From: Eopsaltria australis | Lineage: Eukaryota > Chordata > Aves > Passeriformes > Petroicidae | Direction: 5' to 3' | Length of the DNA: 64,000 nt | Assembly: GCA_034509425.1 (NCBI GenBank) | Contig: JAVTVJ010000068.1 | Span: forward strand, 7,361,092-7,425,091 | Shown: positions 49,301 through 61,300 of the stretch, in pieces | Layout of the letters: the number at the start of each line of letters is the position of its first letter | How positions within the stretch are numbered: the stretch's first letter is position 1 | Notes under the pieces: model-generated | Told to the model about the DNA's origin: nothing | Seen by the model: only the letters and a program-made list of their open reading frames with translations | Databases searched by the model: none | Program-made: the position numbers and the translations under genes

Positions 49301-52300
49301 CATGGTGTGTGTGCTCTTCTGGAGGCTGAGAGCAAAGTTTGGGAGTGCCCAGGGCTGCAGCAGGAATGCAGTGCAGGGCTTGTCAGGAAGGGCACCAGAG
49401 ACAGGTCCCCAGCCCTGCAGTGGCAGGGCAGTGCTCGGGCACTGTGCTCCATCCCCCAGCTCTGCAGGGCGTGAGAAAAGTGAAGGGTTTTCTTCCTGGA
49501 GCTGCCATTCAGTTTCCTCTCCAGGCAGCTGGAAAAGTATCAGTTCCAGTGGGAACAGGGAACCAGGTCTTACAGGCAGCAGTAGTACCACTTGCATAAG
49601 AGAGAGGGTTGAGCAACAGATAATGCTTTTTAAAAGAACAATTAACAGCTTGTTAGTTGTGAAGGAAAAAGCAATTAAAACTGAGAATAAGTGAAATTAT
49701 GCCAGAGAGTGAAGAAGTGATGTGTACTTTCTTCCTACCATCATCTTGCTGCAGATCAGTTTCCTTACTAGTATTGCTTGGTGTGGTGCTCATGCTTCTA
49801 GTTCTGTCACTGCAGCATTCTTGCACTCTCCCCTTAACTAGAAGGTAACAGCTTGAATTTGTTTTTGTGTTTATTGTCACTGTTTTCAAGGATATGAAAA
49901 AAAGATATTAATGGGTAGGTTCTTTATCACAACTTTTTAATTTTAAACTGCTTCCAAATTTGAGTAATAAATTAATAAAATCTTTCATATATGTCTGTCT
50001 GCATATGACTGGGTAATTGTAATAACTTGTTTTTGTAGTGGATGATGCTGGTAAAATAGAAAACGAAGGTTCTGCTGAAATTACCATGGAAGCAGAGTCA
50101 GAAAGTGGCTCTTGTAAAGTGGATGGCATTTGTCCAGAAGTCATCAAGGTCTATATATTCAAAGCAGATCCTGGAGAAGACGATTTAGGTAAAATACACT
50201 TGTTTGAGAATATTCCAACCCGACTTGAAATTTTGCATGGGACTGTAGTTTCTCTCAAGTGGTCTGTAAAGACCTGTGAGTCTGATACTAAAGAATTGAC
50301 AAACTTCCAAATTTTTGTGGTTTAGCATAGATTTTGGTCAAGTGTATTTAAAATATTTTGCTCTGATCTTCCTAATCAGGGGGCACAGTAGACATTGTGG
50401 AGAGCGAGCCAGAGAATGACCATGCAGTTGGATTGCTGGATCAAAATAGCAGTATTCGTATTCCAAGGGAAAAAATGGTTTACATGACTGTAAATGATTC
50501 TCAGCATGAAGACGAAGACTTAAGTAAGTAGGTGGCTTTCCTTTGGGAACAGGGATTTTCACTTTCAGCAGTGCAGCATTCCTATAATTTTATTTTTTTG
50601 CTCGTTTTTCTCTTAGACGTTGCAGAAATAGCTGATGAGGTTTATATGGAAGTGATTGTAGGAGAGGAGGATGCCGCAGCCGCCCATGAACAGCAAATTG
50701 ATGACACCGAAATTAAAACTTTCATGCCCATAGCTTGGGCAGCTGCTTATGGTAAGTAATACTCCAAAGAATTCATCCTGGTGACACTACAGCAAAGTGC
50801 CAGGGATTGGTTTTTGGAGGGTGGTGTAGAGTATTCGTGCTTTTGTGTTTGTTTTTAGAGTTTTAGTTTAAGAATATTTTCTTAGCATAATGAGCCTTAA
50901 CAAGAAAAGAGGAAAGCTGTAAGGCAGGATTCTTCTTGCTCCTATTTAACAGGTATTTTCCTTCGTATTTTCATGATGTGAAAGAGGAAATACATGAGCT
51001 TCTAGCTAAAGAATTGCATCTGAAGTACATCTGTGCCTCACCGTTTTAGGACACAGTGAGAGCTGGCTTGGGAGTAGAACTGAGTGTTTTTATTGGAGGG
51101 GGACAAAAATAAAGGCAAATGGGAATATGTAAGAGTCGGTGTAGTGATGACAAGCAACACTGATGTCTAGCTTGATTTAAGTGCTTTCTAGAAGGGTCAT
51201 ATAAATTTGTGATATCACTAATGGCAATAATTAATTGATTAACGAAAAGAAGTTGGAGCGAGACATATTACAATTGTAGCAGAACCTTGAGAGTATTTCC
51301 AGCATGCAGGACTATTTTTCTTGATTGTTGGTATCTGAACACCAACTGGTGCACAAACTGTTTTCCAAAACTTTCGTAAGCTTAAGACCAGAATTTCATC
51401 TGAAAAAATGTTTGTGTATTGCCCCTTTCTTCTTCTAAACAAAACAAAAGAAATAGTGGAGGAGAGGACAAAACTTACATGTCTGCATAATGTGGATTGT
51501 GGTGATAGTGCCAGCAGACAATTGTGCTGGGAATACAGTGGGGTCTGGAATCTTGGACATAAGTCAGGAAGGGCAAGATTTCAGGGAGCAGTGTGTGTTT
51601 AAAAGTTATTAGGGGATGGATGGTAGTGCACCCAAAGCCTTTTCTTAGGCCTTACACTGGTGAGCACAGTTTGAGTGAGAAGAAAATGACATAAGCCAGT
51701 CTAAGTGGGCATTAAAAATGAAATAGAGTGAACTTGAAACAAGTTGTAAACTAAACTTTCAGTGATTTAGGAGAAGGGGGAGAAAATTGAGCAGAATGTA
51801 TTAAAAACAGTGATACGGAATTGAAAGGAGAATTTAAGAATGTGGGAAACAGTGGAGTGGTTGCATTCTCAGCAGTAAGCAACGGATCATGCAGGGTGAG
51901 AGATGATGGGGACAGGGAGAAATTAAGCATGAAGGCCTGAAAACGGCAGAGGAGCACTTGAGCCAGCATATAGATGAGAATCCTCAGGTTCTGCACATGC
52001 CTGTGCCTGGCTCTGAGTCTCCTTACATTAATCATGAATATTAATTCCCAACACTCTACGAAAGGAACAGTGATTTGGCATCTTGTACTTTCTTCCATTT
52101 GAGTCTTCCTGTTTTGTGTGCTTTGCTTTCACTAGGAAATGTTGGCTTTTATTGATTCAAGTAAATATTTGACTACAAAATTTATTATTAAAGTTTACTT
52201 ATGCTCTTAAATCACCAGTGTTAAACTGATTGCCAATAAATACCTTCTCGAATGTATTTGTAATCTTCATGTTTGTTTTATGTACAGTGATACCATTGGT

Positions 52301-55300
52301 GTATTAAACACAAAGCTCTGTGAGGCAAAGACTGTTTCCTTCTTTCTGTTACACAGCACTGAGCATGCTCTTTGTTCCCAGTAGAAAGAATTTTAAGTTC
52401 TAAAGCATCAGGTGTATAAATAGTAAGTAGTGTACTTTGTTTGCCACTTTATGGGCTGTTCAGAAGAACTCTTCGACCGCAGCTCCCGTTCAGAAACTTC
52501 GTATGTGACAAACTTCAGTCAGGTGAATTCAGATATACAGAAGTGAATGAGAGCTCACACATAAATGTATTTCAGGACTGAGAAGAAAATGAGGCACAGT
52601 AGATATTACAACATGCTATTATTTCCTAATGTTAAACATTTTGGGTATAATTAGCAACCAAAGAGATGCAAAAAGTACTTCATTTGAAGGAGTATTCTCT
52701 GTGTAATGGAAAGCCATTAATTCCTGTACACTATGTACTCCTGCAAAATTAGGTTAACAAAGCTAATGCTCATAATACCAAACATAATTCCTAAGTTACA
52801 CAGTGAGACACTTTGCAGCTTATGCTGTACATGATTACAGTTTGATTAAATGTCCAGATAATAGTTTATAATTTCTTTTGCTACCATTGTAGAATTTGTG
52901 CTCGAATTACCTGTGGAGTTGGTAGGTAACTTTTTAACTTACGTTGGTAGGTAATAATAACGATGGCATCGAAAGTCGGAATGGCACTGCAAGTGCTCTT
53001 TTGCACATAGATGAGTCATCTGGACTTGGGAGACTGGCCAAGCAAAAACCAAAGAAGAAGAGGAGACCAGAGTCCAGACAGTATCAGACAGGTGAGTGTG
53101 TGATGCCTGGTTCTACTATCATTCATCCAGGCACTTGCCCATAAACAGATGTGTGTGGAGTGTCTTGTAAAAAGAGGGATTTGGAGAATTACTTGGTTGA
53201 CAACACTTCTGTTTTATAATTGAGTACATATTTTATTTTACAAATTTAAAATACGTGAGTGATTTGGATTGTGGAAGGTGTTCTAAAGGAAGCTGTCTCT
53301 GAGACAGGAAAAAGTATCATAGCAAAAGGTTAAAAACCTGTATACTTGCGACACCTGTTTTAATGTTTAATGTAATTTTTTGAAAGGTGATGTTAGATAA
53401 ATGGTGTTCTGTAATACTGTCTTTTAAAAACTCTTTCTGTCTTTATTGAAAATATATAGAACAATGCATTTCATTACATCAGTTCAGTAGGTAACTGGAA
53501 AGTCTCATAATTGTATATTAATGTTCACTAGTGTAACTTCTTTACCCTTTCCTGTTTTAATGGTGAAGTAAAATTGCCTTGATGTTTGTGCCTATCTTTT
53601 TCCTTTCATCTATAAGAACAAAAGTGTTCTATGGCATAATTTGGTTTCTGCTGTTACAGTGTTACAGTCAGAATATTTATATGGTTTGATAAAGTTAAAA
53701 AAACAACTGTTTTCATTAGTAGCTTTGCCTTAAATAATACTAAAAGTTTCTTTCCAAATTGTGACTTAACTGTAGAAGTTCTGTTTTGTTTAGCCCTGAG
53801 TTAGTAAACTATGCAAATTAGAGTTGGCCTTTTCTATTTTCAGCTAGTCTGTTCTCCTTATAAAACATTTTTGGACAAGCCAGCTTTTTTTAACATGCCT
53901 AGGCAAATTCAGGGTAAACAAATCAGGGTGATGAATGAGTGCAAATTATTTCCAAAGCTTTGAGGTTTCTGTGTGTGAATCATGTTCTTATTGATTGCTG
54001 CTTGGTACCTCTTCAGATTGTAGCTGTGACAGATGGTGTAAGAAAGAGGTGTTAGTTTGGGGGCATCTGAATTGTAGTCAGCAGTAGGTGATTAAAGTGC
54101 AGATTAAACTTTATCTACAGACTTGTGGAGAGTCGAGAAGATCGTGTGCTTTGCTTACTAGATGATACTCAGTTTAACAAGCTGGCTGCTGTTCTTTGCA
54201 CCAGCCATTGGTTTCTTCCTGTATTAAATTTGTGAACTCAGTCAGAATTCTTCAAAATAGAATTGAGGTGAAGAACATCTTTGGTTGTCTCCATCAAAAA
54301 ACAGTGTTTCCTTTCTCTTAGTAATAAAAATGAGTGAAAGTAGTAATTCCCTCTGTTTCTTCTGCCTAACTCAGTAAAGAGCTTGTTTATTGTATAAAAA
54401 AATGTATATATCCCATCTTATCCAACAATTCATTTTATTGTTAATACCTGACATTTACTGAAGTGTAGTATTGTTGTATAATATTGATAAAGGGTTTTTT
54501 TGTTGTTTTTCAGCAATAATCATTGGCCCTGATGGTCATCCATTGACAGTCTACCCCTGCATGATTTGTGGAAAGAAATTTAAATCCAGAGGTTTCTTGA
54601 AAAGGCACATGAAAAACCACCCAGAGCACCTTCTTACTAAGAAGAAATACAGATGCACAGACTGTGATTACACTACGAATAAAAAAATAAGTTTACATAA
54701 CCACTTGGAGAGTCATAAGCTGACCAACAAAACAGAAAAGCTTATTGAATGCGATGAGTGTGGGAAAACCTTCTCTCACACAGGAACTTTATTTACTCAC
54801 AAGATGGTGCACAGGGACAAAGGAGTTAATAAAATGCACAAGTGCAAATTCTGCGATTATGAGACAGCAGAACAAGGGTTACTGAGTCACCACCTTTTGG
54901 CTGTCCACAGCAAGAACTTTCCTCACATTTGCGTGGAGTGTGGCAAAGGGTTCCGCCATCCGTCGGAGCTCAAGAAGCACATGCGGATCCACACTGGTGA
55001 GAAGCCCTACCAGTGCCAATATTGTGAATACCGATCTGCCGACTCTTCCAACTTGAAAACCCACGTAAAGACTAAACACAGTAAGGAAACGCCGCTCAAG
55101 TGCGATATTTGTTTCCAGACTTTTTCAGATACCAAAGAGCTACAGCAGCATACGCTTATGCATCAAGAAAGTAAAACACATCAGTGTTTGCATTGTGACC
55201 ATAAGAGCTCAAACTCGAGTGATCTGAAACGACACATTATTTCAGTCCACACAAAAGACTATCCTCATAAGTGTGATATGTGTGATAAAGGCTTTCACAG

Positions 55301-55700
55301 GCCTTCGGAACTGAAAAAACACGTGGCGGCTCACAAAGGTAAAAAATTGCACCAATGTAGACATTGTGACTTTAAAATTGCAGATCCGTTCATTCTGAGT
55401 CGCCACATACTCTCAGTTCACACAAAGGATCTTCCATTCAGGTGCAAGAGATGTAGAAAGGGCTTTAGGCAACAAAACGAGCTGAAAAAACACATGAAAA
55501 CACACAGTGGCAGGAAAGTTTATCAGTGTGAGTACTGTGAGTATAGCACTACAGATGCCTCAGGCTTCAAACGGCATGTGATTTCCATTCACACAAAAGA
55601 CTACCCTCACCGGTGTGAGTACTGCAAGAAAGGTTTCCGAAGGCCTTCAGAGAAGAACCAGCACATTATGCGACATCATAAAGATGTTGGGCTGCCTTAA
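40336..55700 (+). CDS. ZFX: Zinc finger protein X-linked (complete, 7 coding exons)
   Basis: Encodes the nuclear transcriptional activator ZFX. Joining 40336-40396, 40842-41408, 50039-50188, 50380-50523, 50617-50751, 52951-53091 and 54514-55700 gives 2385 nt, 794 residues plus TAA; human ZFX is 805 as I recall. The start has a strong context (GCCATGG) with two in-frame TGA codons just upstream. Residues 1 to about 380 are the acidic activation region, rich in Asp/Glu/Val. A basic nuclear-localisation segment, KPKKKRRP, lies at about 385-392. Thirteen C2H2 fingers fill about 415-790 in one exon, alternating CxxC forms such as CMIC, CTDC, CDEC and CKFC, ending [20 protein letters not shown]. 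The alanine run after GEED is four residues against about nine in human. All junctions are GT-AG and in phase. In birds the gene is autosomal and has no Y partner. Confidence 0.98.
40842..41408 (+). CDS. ZFX: ZFX coding exon 2 (acidic domain)
   Basis: Residues 21-209 plus one base: [20 protein letters not shown] through NCDDYLMIS. This is the bulk of the acidic activation domain, with repeated Asp/Glu-Val-Val patterns. Reading through the donor would add about 15 codons before a TGA at 41453-41455. Confidence 0.97.
41409..50038 (+). other. ZFX: ZFX large intron (8.6 kb)
   Basis: AT-rich unique sequence. It holds a pyrimidine tract at 42360-42402, a (CATC)n run at about 44912-44930, and a GC-richer section at 49180-49480. 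No exon, transposon or RNA gene recognised. Confidence 0.75.
50039..50188 (+). CDS. ZFX: ZFX coding exon 3
   Basis: Residues 210-259 plus one base ([20 protein letters not shown] onward, through [10 protein letters not shown]). Acceptor TTTTGTAG, donor GTAAAA. Confidence 0.97.
50380..50523 (+). CDS. ZFX: ZFX coding exon 4
   Basis: Residues 260-307 plus one base ([20 protein letters not shown] onward). The donor region reads TTAA-GTAAGT, and only the first GT keeps frame with the next exon. Confidence 0.96.
50617..50751 (+). CDS. ZFX: ZFX coding exon 5
   Basis: Residues 308-352 plus one base ([27 protein letters not shown], then [10 protein letters not shown]). The intron before it is only 93 bp. 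The alanine run is shorter than in mammals. Confidence 0.97.
50752..54513 (+). other. ZFX: ZFX introns 50752-52950 and 53092-54513
   Basis: Two AT-rich introns flanking the nuclear-localisation exon (52951-53091). No repeats or RNA genes recognised. Confidence 0.7.
52951..53091 (+). CDS. ZFX: ZFX coding exon 6 (nuclear localisation)
   Basis: Residues 353-399 plus one base: [18 protein letters not shown] through the basic [17 protein letters not shown]. Acceptor GTTGGTAG, donor GTGAGT. Confidence 0.97.
54514..55700 (+). CDS. ZFX: ZFX coding exon 7 (13 zinc fingers)
   Basis: Residues 400-794 and TAA. All thirteen C2H2 fingers are in this single exon, each with CxxC and HxxxH/HxxxxH pairs intact as far as I can read. 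The first finger is C415, C418, H431, H435. The last ends [12 protein letters not shown]. Acceptor TTTTTCAG. Confidence 0.98.
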
Positions 55701-55926
55701 AGTCTCTTTCACAGACTTATGGCTGGAATTATAAAGGAAATTTGCCTTTCAGGCAGTTAGCTTATTTTAAAGCCAATCACCTGCGATCACACACACACAA
55801 AAAGAAAAACAACAAAAAAAATACTGTGCATTTGATTTGTTGCTGTATAAAAATAGGATTATTGCTTCTAGTTGACTTTTATACCTTTTGTTCAATAGCG
55901 TGTTCTGAATTCTATTCAGTTTGTTT

Positions 55927-55971
55927 AATAAATGAAGAAAAGATGGCAACAATAAAGTTGCATTTAATAAA
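55927..55971 (+). promoter_or_regulatory. ZFX: Proximal triple poly(A) signal of ZFX
   Basis: Three AATAAA hexamers within 45 bp, about 230-270 nt after the stop codon. Confidence 0.7.
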
Positions 55972-58315
55972 GTAAACCCTGTCTCTTACTGAATTTTTCA
56001 ACCGTAATAGTTTATTTAAGTATATTTATCTTACTGACCTCGTTGATACTCACAGTGTCCATGTTAATGCAGTTTTGTCGTGAATTTTAAAAATACGAAA
56101 TTTCTCTTGATAAAATTGTCAGAGGTGTGTATAAAATGGGGAATTGTCATGTTGACAGTAAAGTCACTAGGGCCCACCTGATTGTCTTGTTTTAACTATA
56201 CAGACTTCGTGGCAGGTTAACTATTTTCTGGTTGAGGAGTTACAAGTCTCACTTCGTGTTTTCATTCTGGTTTCAGAGAGAAAAATACTTTAAAAAATGG
56301 TTTGGGGCGGTTTTTATCTTTCCTGGGCAAATTTATAAAAGTATGCGCAAATATTACATTTATTGTTCTGTGCTTCTTTGTCTTTGAAAGGTTTTGTGTG
56401 TTACAAAAGGGTTGGGTTTTTTCCGCTTTACTCCTGTCTTAAATGTTGGAAACGTAAAATACTCTTGTTCCATTTGCAGAGTTAACAGTAGATCACAACT
56501 GTCTGTATGTGCTGGTAAACGTACCTCAAACTTTATGCTTTTATGTATGTTGGTATTTCTTTGAAAGAGCAGTTTGTGGTTCAAGTCACATTTTTACTGT
56601 TAGTTGTTTTAAAATAAAATTTAAGACCAAGAGGTGCCTTGATTTTGGAAACCAGATATTTACAGTGAGAGCTAAAGAAGGGAATGGAGCGGAGCAGATG
56701 AGTTCATAAGGAGTAGAGATGTTGTAACATAGATATCCTTAATAAGAAAAGTAACTTTAGATAAGTGGAGTTCTGTTACTAAATTGAATGTTTTTCCTGA
56801 GCTATTAGTAGCTGTGTTCAGCTGCTGTTTATTAATTAGTACAGTATCCAGAATTAACCCAGTTCTTTTAATCTGTTTATAAACAGCTGGGAGAATATTA
56901 CAATTATTAGACGCAATTTTGCCACCTGAAGACTATTATAGAGTAGCTCCGTATCATTTGCTAATTGCAGAGTAAATGTACCAAGCACAAAGTCATGTAC
57001 TTTAACTACAACCTTGGAGCAAGAAACACAAACCAGTTTAATTACAGGCCAGATTTTAGGATGTGGCCCTGCTCCCCTTGCTCAGATTCCCACCCTGGCC
57101 ACTGTTTGATGATGGATTGCAGAATTCAGTCCCGGCTGCCTGCCAGATTAGGGTAGATTTGTAACCAACAATTCACTAATGGAAAGGCTTCAGAGACTGG
57201 GCCAGTGTTAATTCCTGTTTCTAGGCAGGTGAACTTCCAGTCGAAATCAAACAGGGATTTTAGTGATGGTTTCAAGTCTGGGGTGATAGAGGGACAAAGG
57301 TTTCCTTTTTGGATGTGCATCTTCTAGGCCTTTTGTATTTTGTCTTGTTACTGAGCCCTGGCCCTACTGCTCACCCATCCTGTCTCACTGTAAGCTGAAA
57401 TTCTTGTCTGTAGTGTGCAGTTCAGGAGAGTCTAATGCCATGTCACTGCCTGTGTTGTAGGATGGTTTTTTCTTTCTCTGCCTGCTTGCAGTGCCCCCAG
57501 ACTTGCCCGGTGTGCTCTTGTGTAATATTGCTCCTAGCAGGCCGTGACCCTTTAGCGTGTAATTCCTGGCTGTGCTGCCTTGTGCCTTCCTTGAAATCCC
57601 GCTGAAGCCAGTGGATTTCCTACATGGCCGTAGTGTCCGCTGCCTGCTGATGCCAAACCAGATGCAGTAAAACCCAGCAGAGATTCCCACTTGCTTCTTG
57701 CAAAGTACCTGCCTGTGACTATTTTTTTTTCCTCTCTTATGTTCAAGCATTTTCTAACTGGAAACCTGGAAAGTGTACAAAATCTGCATAAATTCCCATA
57801 GTAGTGCTGAGGATTTTAGCCATTTTGAACTTTATTTTTTTAAATAAGCTGAAAGACAAAGAACACAATTTTACGCATTTTCTTTCTCTTACGTAGCCTG
57901 GAATCATACACATTTTTTTTTTTTTTTTTAAAGCACAATGTTGAAACTTTTTTTTTAATAATTAAGGGTTTGGTCAAGTGGATTTTGTAAAATGTATTTG
58001 TCTGTATAAAGAGAAAATGAAATTATAGTTATTGTTAATGTACTGACATTAGTTACAGGTTAGTTTTAATTCTTAAATAATTTGCTTAGCAAATGCTATA
58101 AAATGGATGTTTCAGTTTAATGTTTAAAAAAGGTACAGATTTTTACAAGGACATAATATAAATTATTGTTCTGTAGAAAATACCCTGTTAAATATTGTAT
58201 ACGTCCTTCCCTCTGTACACTTTGTAAAAAAGACAAAAGAAAAAAACAAAATACATAGAACCATATAGGGATGTGTGACATTATTGTAATTGTGTACTTG
58301 ATAATAACGTGAAAA

Positions 58316-58321
58316 AATAAA
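58316..58321 (+). promoter_or_regulatory. ZFX: Distal poly(A) signal of ZFX
   Basis: AATAAA in GTGAAAAAATAAAATTC, followed by a T-rich stretch (ATTTTCCTTTTAATG) at about 58330-58345. Taken as the main 3' end. Confidence 0.7.
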
Positions 58322-58345
58322 ATTCAAAATATTTTCCTTTTAATG

Positions 58346-61300
58346 AACGTTTAGTCTATTTGATACCAGTTCTGAGATGGAGCCTTGTTCTGAGGGACAC
58401 GGTCACCTGCAGCTCTCCTGTACTTTAACTTCCCCTCTGCTCCCTGCTCTTCAGCTCATTTTGAGTGGTACTGGGGCGACTCAGTCCCTGCTGTGGCTGA
58501 AACGTTCCCTTACCAGGAAGGCCGCAAAAGTGAAAGGGATGGCAGGTCTTGAAATCCATTTTAATGCCTGGTCTTATATAAAAGAATTCGTGTCTGATAA
58601 ACTTCTGATAATGCCTTCGTGTTTTTCAGCAAGGTGGTTACCTACTAAGTTCTACTACACTGTCCCAAAATGCCCACCAGACCTTGAAACTAATGAGGGG
58701 CACTGGTGGTGTTGGGACTGAATAAATGTTTCCTGGTGCCTCATTTGCCCTGTGAGCCCCAGCAGGAGCCCGGCTCCCTCCCTTCCCGCTGGGATGGGTG
58801 AGCACGGTGCAGCTCGGCACGGAGGATGCCTGAGCTGGGCCTCTGCCCGTCCTCGCTGCCCTGCCCAGCTGTCCCCGTGCAGGGTGGACAGTGGCCGGCT
58901 GGGGCTGCAGAGGGCTCGTGGCTGTTTTCCCCTCTGCTCTCCGAACGCTTCAGCCCAGTTAAATCCAGCTGGGCAGTGGGAGCTCCTTTGGCAATGGTGT
59001 GTCTGGCACAGGCCATCCCGTGCTCACTGCGCATCACCCAGCACCTGCGCTGGCAGAGGTGCTGCTGGGTGTCACTGTCCTCCATCTGCACCTGCCTCCC
59101 AAGGCAGGAGCTGGCGTGTCTGCTGGCCCAGGTGGCTTCAGGACATTGGTACCAGTTCACTCTCACTGGTACCTCTAGGAAATGCTGACTTACTCCTCAT
59201 CTCAGTGATTCAGCCCCACTGGCACTGGGCAACTCTTCACAGTAACAATCTGTCACACTGCAGAGCCAGCAATCTCCCTTTGGTTTTTTGTTTTCTCCAC
59301 CTACCTGATGTTCCTCAGTCACTCATCAGGAAATTGTACATTGAGTACCAGAGACATTCACTGGAGAAGAAATGCACCCAATTCTGGCTGCATCATTCAT
59401 CTGTGAGGAAGGGCCAGGAGCAGTTACCAGCTCTAGGCTCCTGCACAGTAACAAATCCCCCCCTCCTCTAGGATCTCCCCTTCTTCCTCTTGGATTTCCT
59501 TAGCTGTGGAAGCCTCACTGTTCTGCTGAAGAATCCTCCACTTGCCCAGGTGCCTGCAGCCCACATGGGTGATTGCCCCCTCAGTGGGACACAGTAGCCA
59601 AGGCATCCAGATGGTGCCAACCTGAGAGCTCTTTGACAGCCTTACTTGCAAGTCAAGAGGCTGTGTCACTAATTAGGAAAACAAGCAGCTGACTAACAGC
59701 TCACTGTAGTCCCCCAGCCTGTTAAAGTAGTTATTAAACAATACATCATTAGTGGGAAATACAATTAGTACATTAACAATTAGGACAAGTAGAAAACTGA
59801 CCAAGGAGGGCCTGACTGGAACCAATAAGGAAGTGAGTAGAAGGGTCAGGGGCAAAAAGTGGTTGCTGGTACACAAACCTTTCATTCAGTTTTTGAGATG
59901 TTTGAAGAGGCGGTTGGTTGATTTGGTTTTCTTGAAGTGCTGATGCAGAAAAGGCAAGCGTTTTGATAATTTATTCTTTTATAAAAGTAGCATAAGTATC
60001 AAATAAGGCTGGGGATGTTTTTCTTCAGACCTGTGGCAATCAAGAATGCCATTAATTTCTGCAGGTGGAGAGCAATTAAAAACTACAAGCACAAGTGGTT
60101 CAGAGGCCGTGTACCACACAGACTTTTGTAATATTTACTGGAAATCCAAAATTCTGGAAAAAATGTCACTGTTCTATTGAAGACAGAAATTTAAGAGTCA
60201 TCTCAACACAAGCCCAGGCAAAATCAGGATAAAGAATTACAGCTGTTAGGATCAAGTAGAGAAGGGAACACAAAAAGAATTAAACACAACACATCCTATC
60301 TTATAGTGAGAGCACATATAGCCTAGCTTTGTACAGACTCCTCCAACACTGTGGCAGTGCAGGGTTGTGTGCTGGACTGCCTTGTCCTATTTAGATTTCC
60401 TGGTCTTAGTTCAGTTGCTCACATCCAGGCACAAAAGCCACCTGTGATTGATTGTCTTGGGATTGCCAGGTGCTACACAGGTCCTGAGGGGAATCTGTGC
60501 ATGATGCTGTGCCCAGAAACAAGTACAGATGAAAAGACACTTCATGACACACAAAAGAAGGACATAACACAGACTTGATTTTTGTCTTGCACTGGCATGA
60601 GAAAAAATTTTTTTGTTAAGGTTAATACTGTAAAGTTAGCTCTAAGAAAACTGCGACATATTTTGTTCAACACAGCCCAGGAAAACAAAGGATGCCAGGA
60701 TTGTATCCATTTGAAAGGATGAATCATAACTAACAAGCACTCACAGGTACAGAAGTTGGGTTGTTACAGCCAGTCAAATAACTGGCAGAGGCAGAGAATG
60801 CTAAGAATAAAGAAGAGCTTGAAACCAAGAAAATTAATATATACTTTATATATTTATTTTAAAATGCAATTATGGTGTCATTAATAGCATTTTGCCTATC
60901 TATCATGAGAGCACTTTAGTTTCCTTACTTCTTAGGCTTTTAATGCAGCAGTTTTGCTGAAAAGTTTCTGGCATGGAGCGATGTGAATTCTCTGTGGGTA
61001 GTCAGAGCAATGCCAACACTTGTCCAGACTCACTGAGCTCCTTTGCAGCAGTACCTAAAGCTGTCACCACACTGGACAATTGACCAGTACCACAATAAAC
61101 CTAACATGGATGCAGGAGAAAACACCCCGCAGCTTTATATTGCCATGCAAAAGATCTTCCTGCAGTACAACAAACATCTTGCAAAAAGACCGCAGCAAGC
61201 CAAGGTGGCAATACCATCTCAGGGGCACTGCAGAGCAAGAGGAGCCCTGACCCTCCTCTTTTTAGAGCAGCTCGGGGCTCAGGGCTGTCACCACAAATTC

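Larger units (their letters stand above)
55701..58345 (+). other. ZFX: ZFX 3' UTR
   Basis: About 2.6 kb, AT-rich, following the TAA. A proximal cluster of three AATAAA signals (55927-55932, 55951-55956, 55966-55971) predicts a short UTR of about 290 nt; a distal AATAAA at 58316-58321 predicts the long form. A T-run lies at about 57912-57930. Two UTR lengths would give different exposure to microRNA and AU-rich control. Confidence 0.75.

Noticed and set aside
58741..59471. Frames up to 239 codons in the GC-richer DNA after ZFX
   Set aside because: Overlapping frames on both strands, no domain, no splice context; likely chance.
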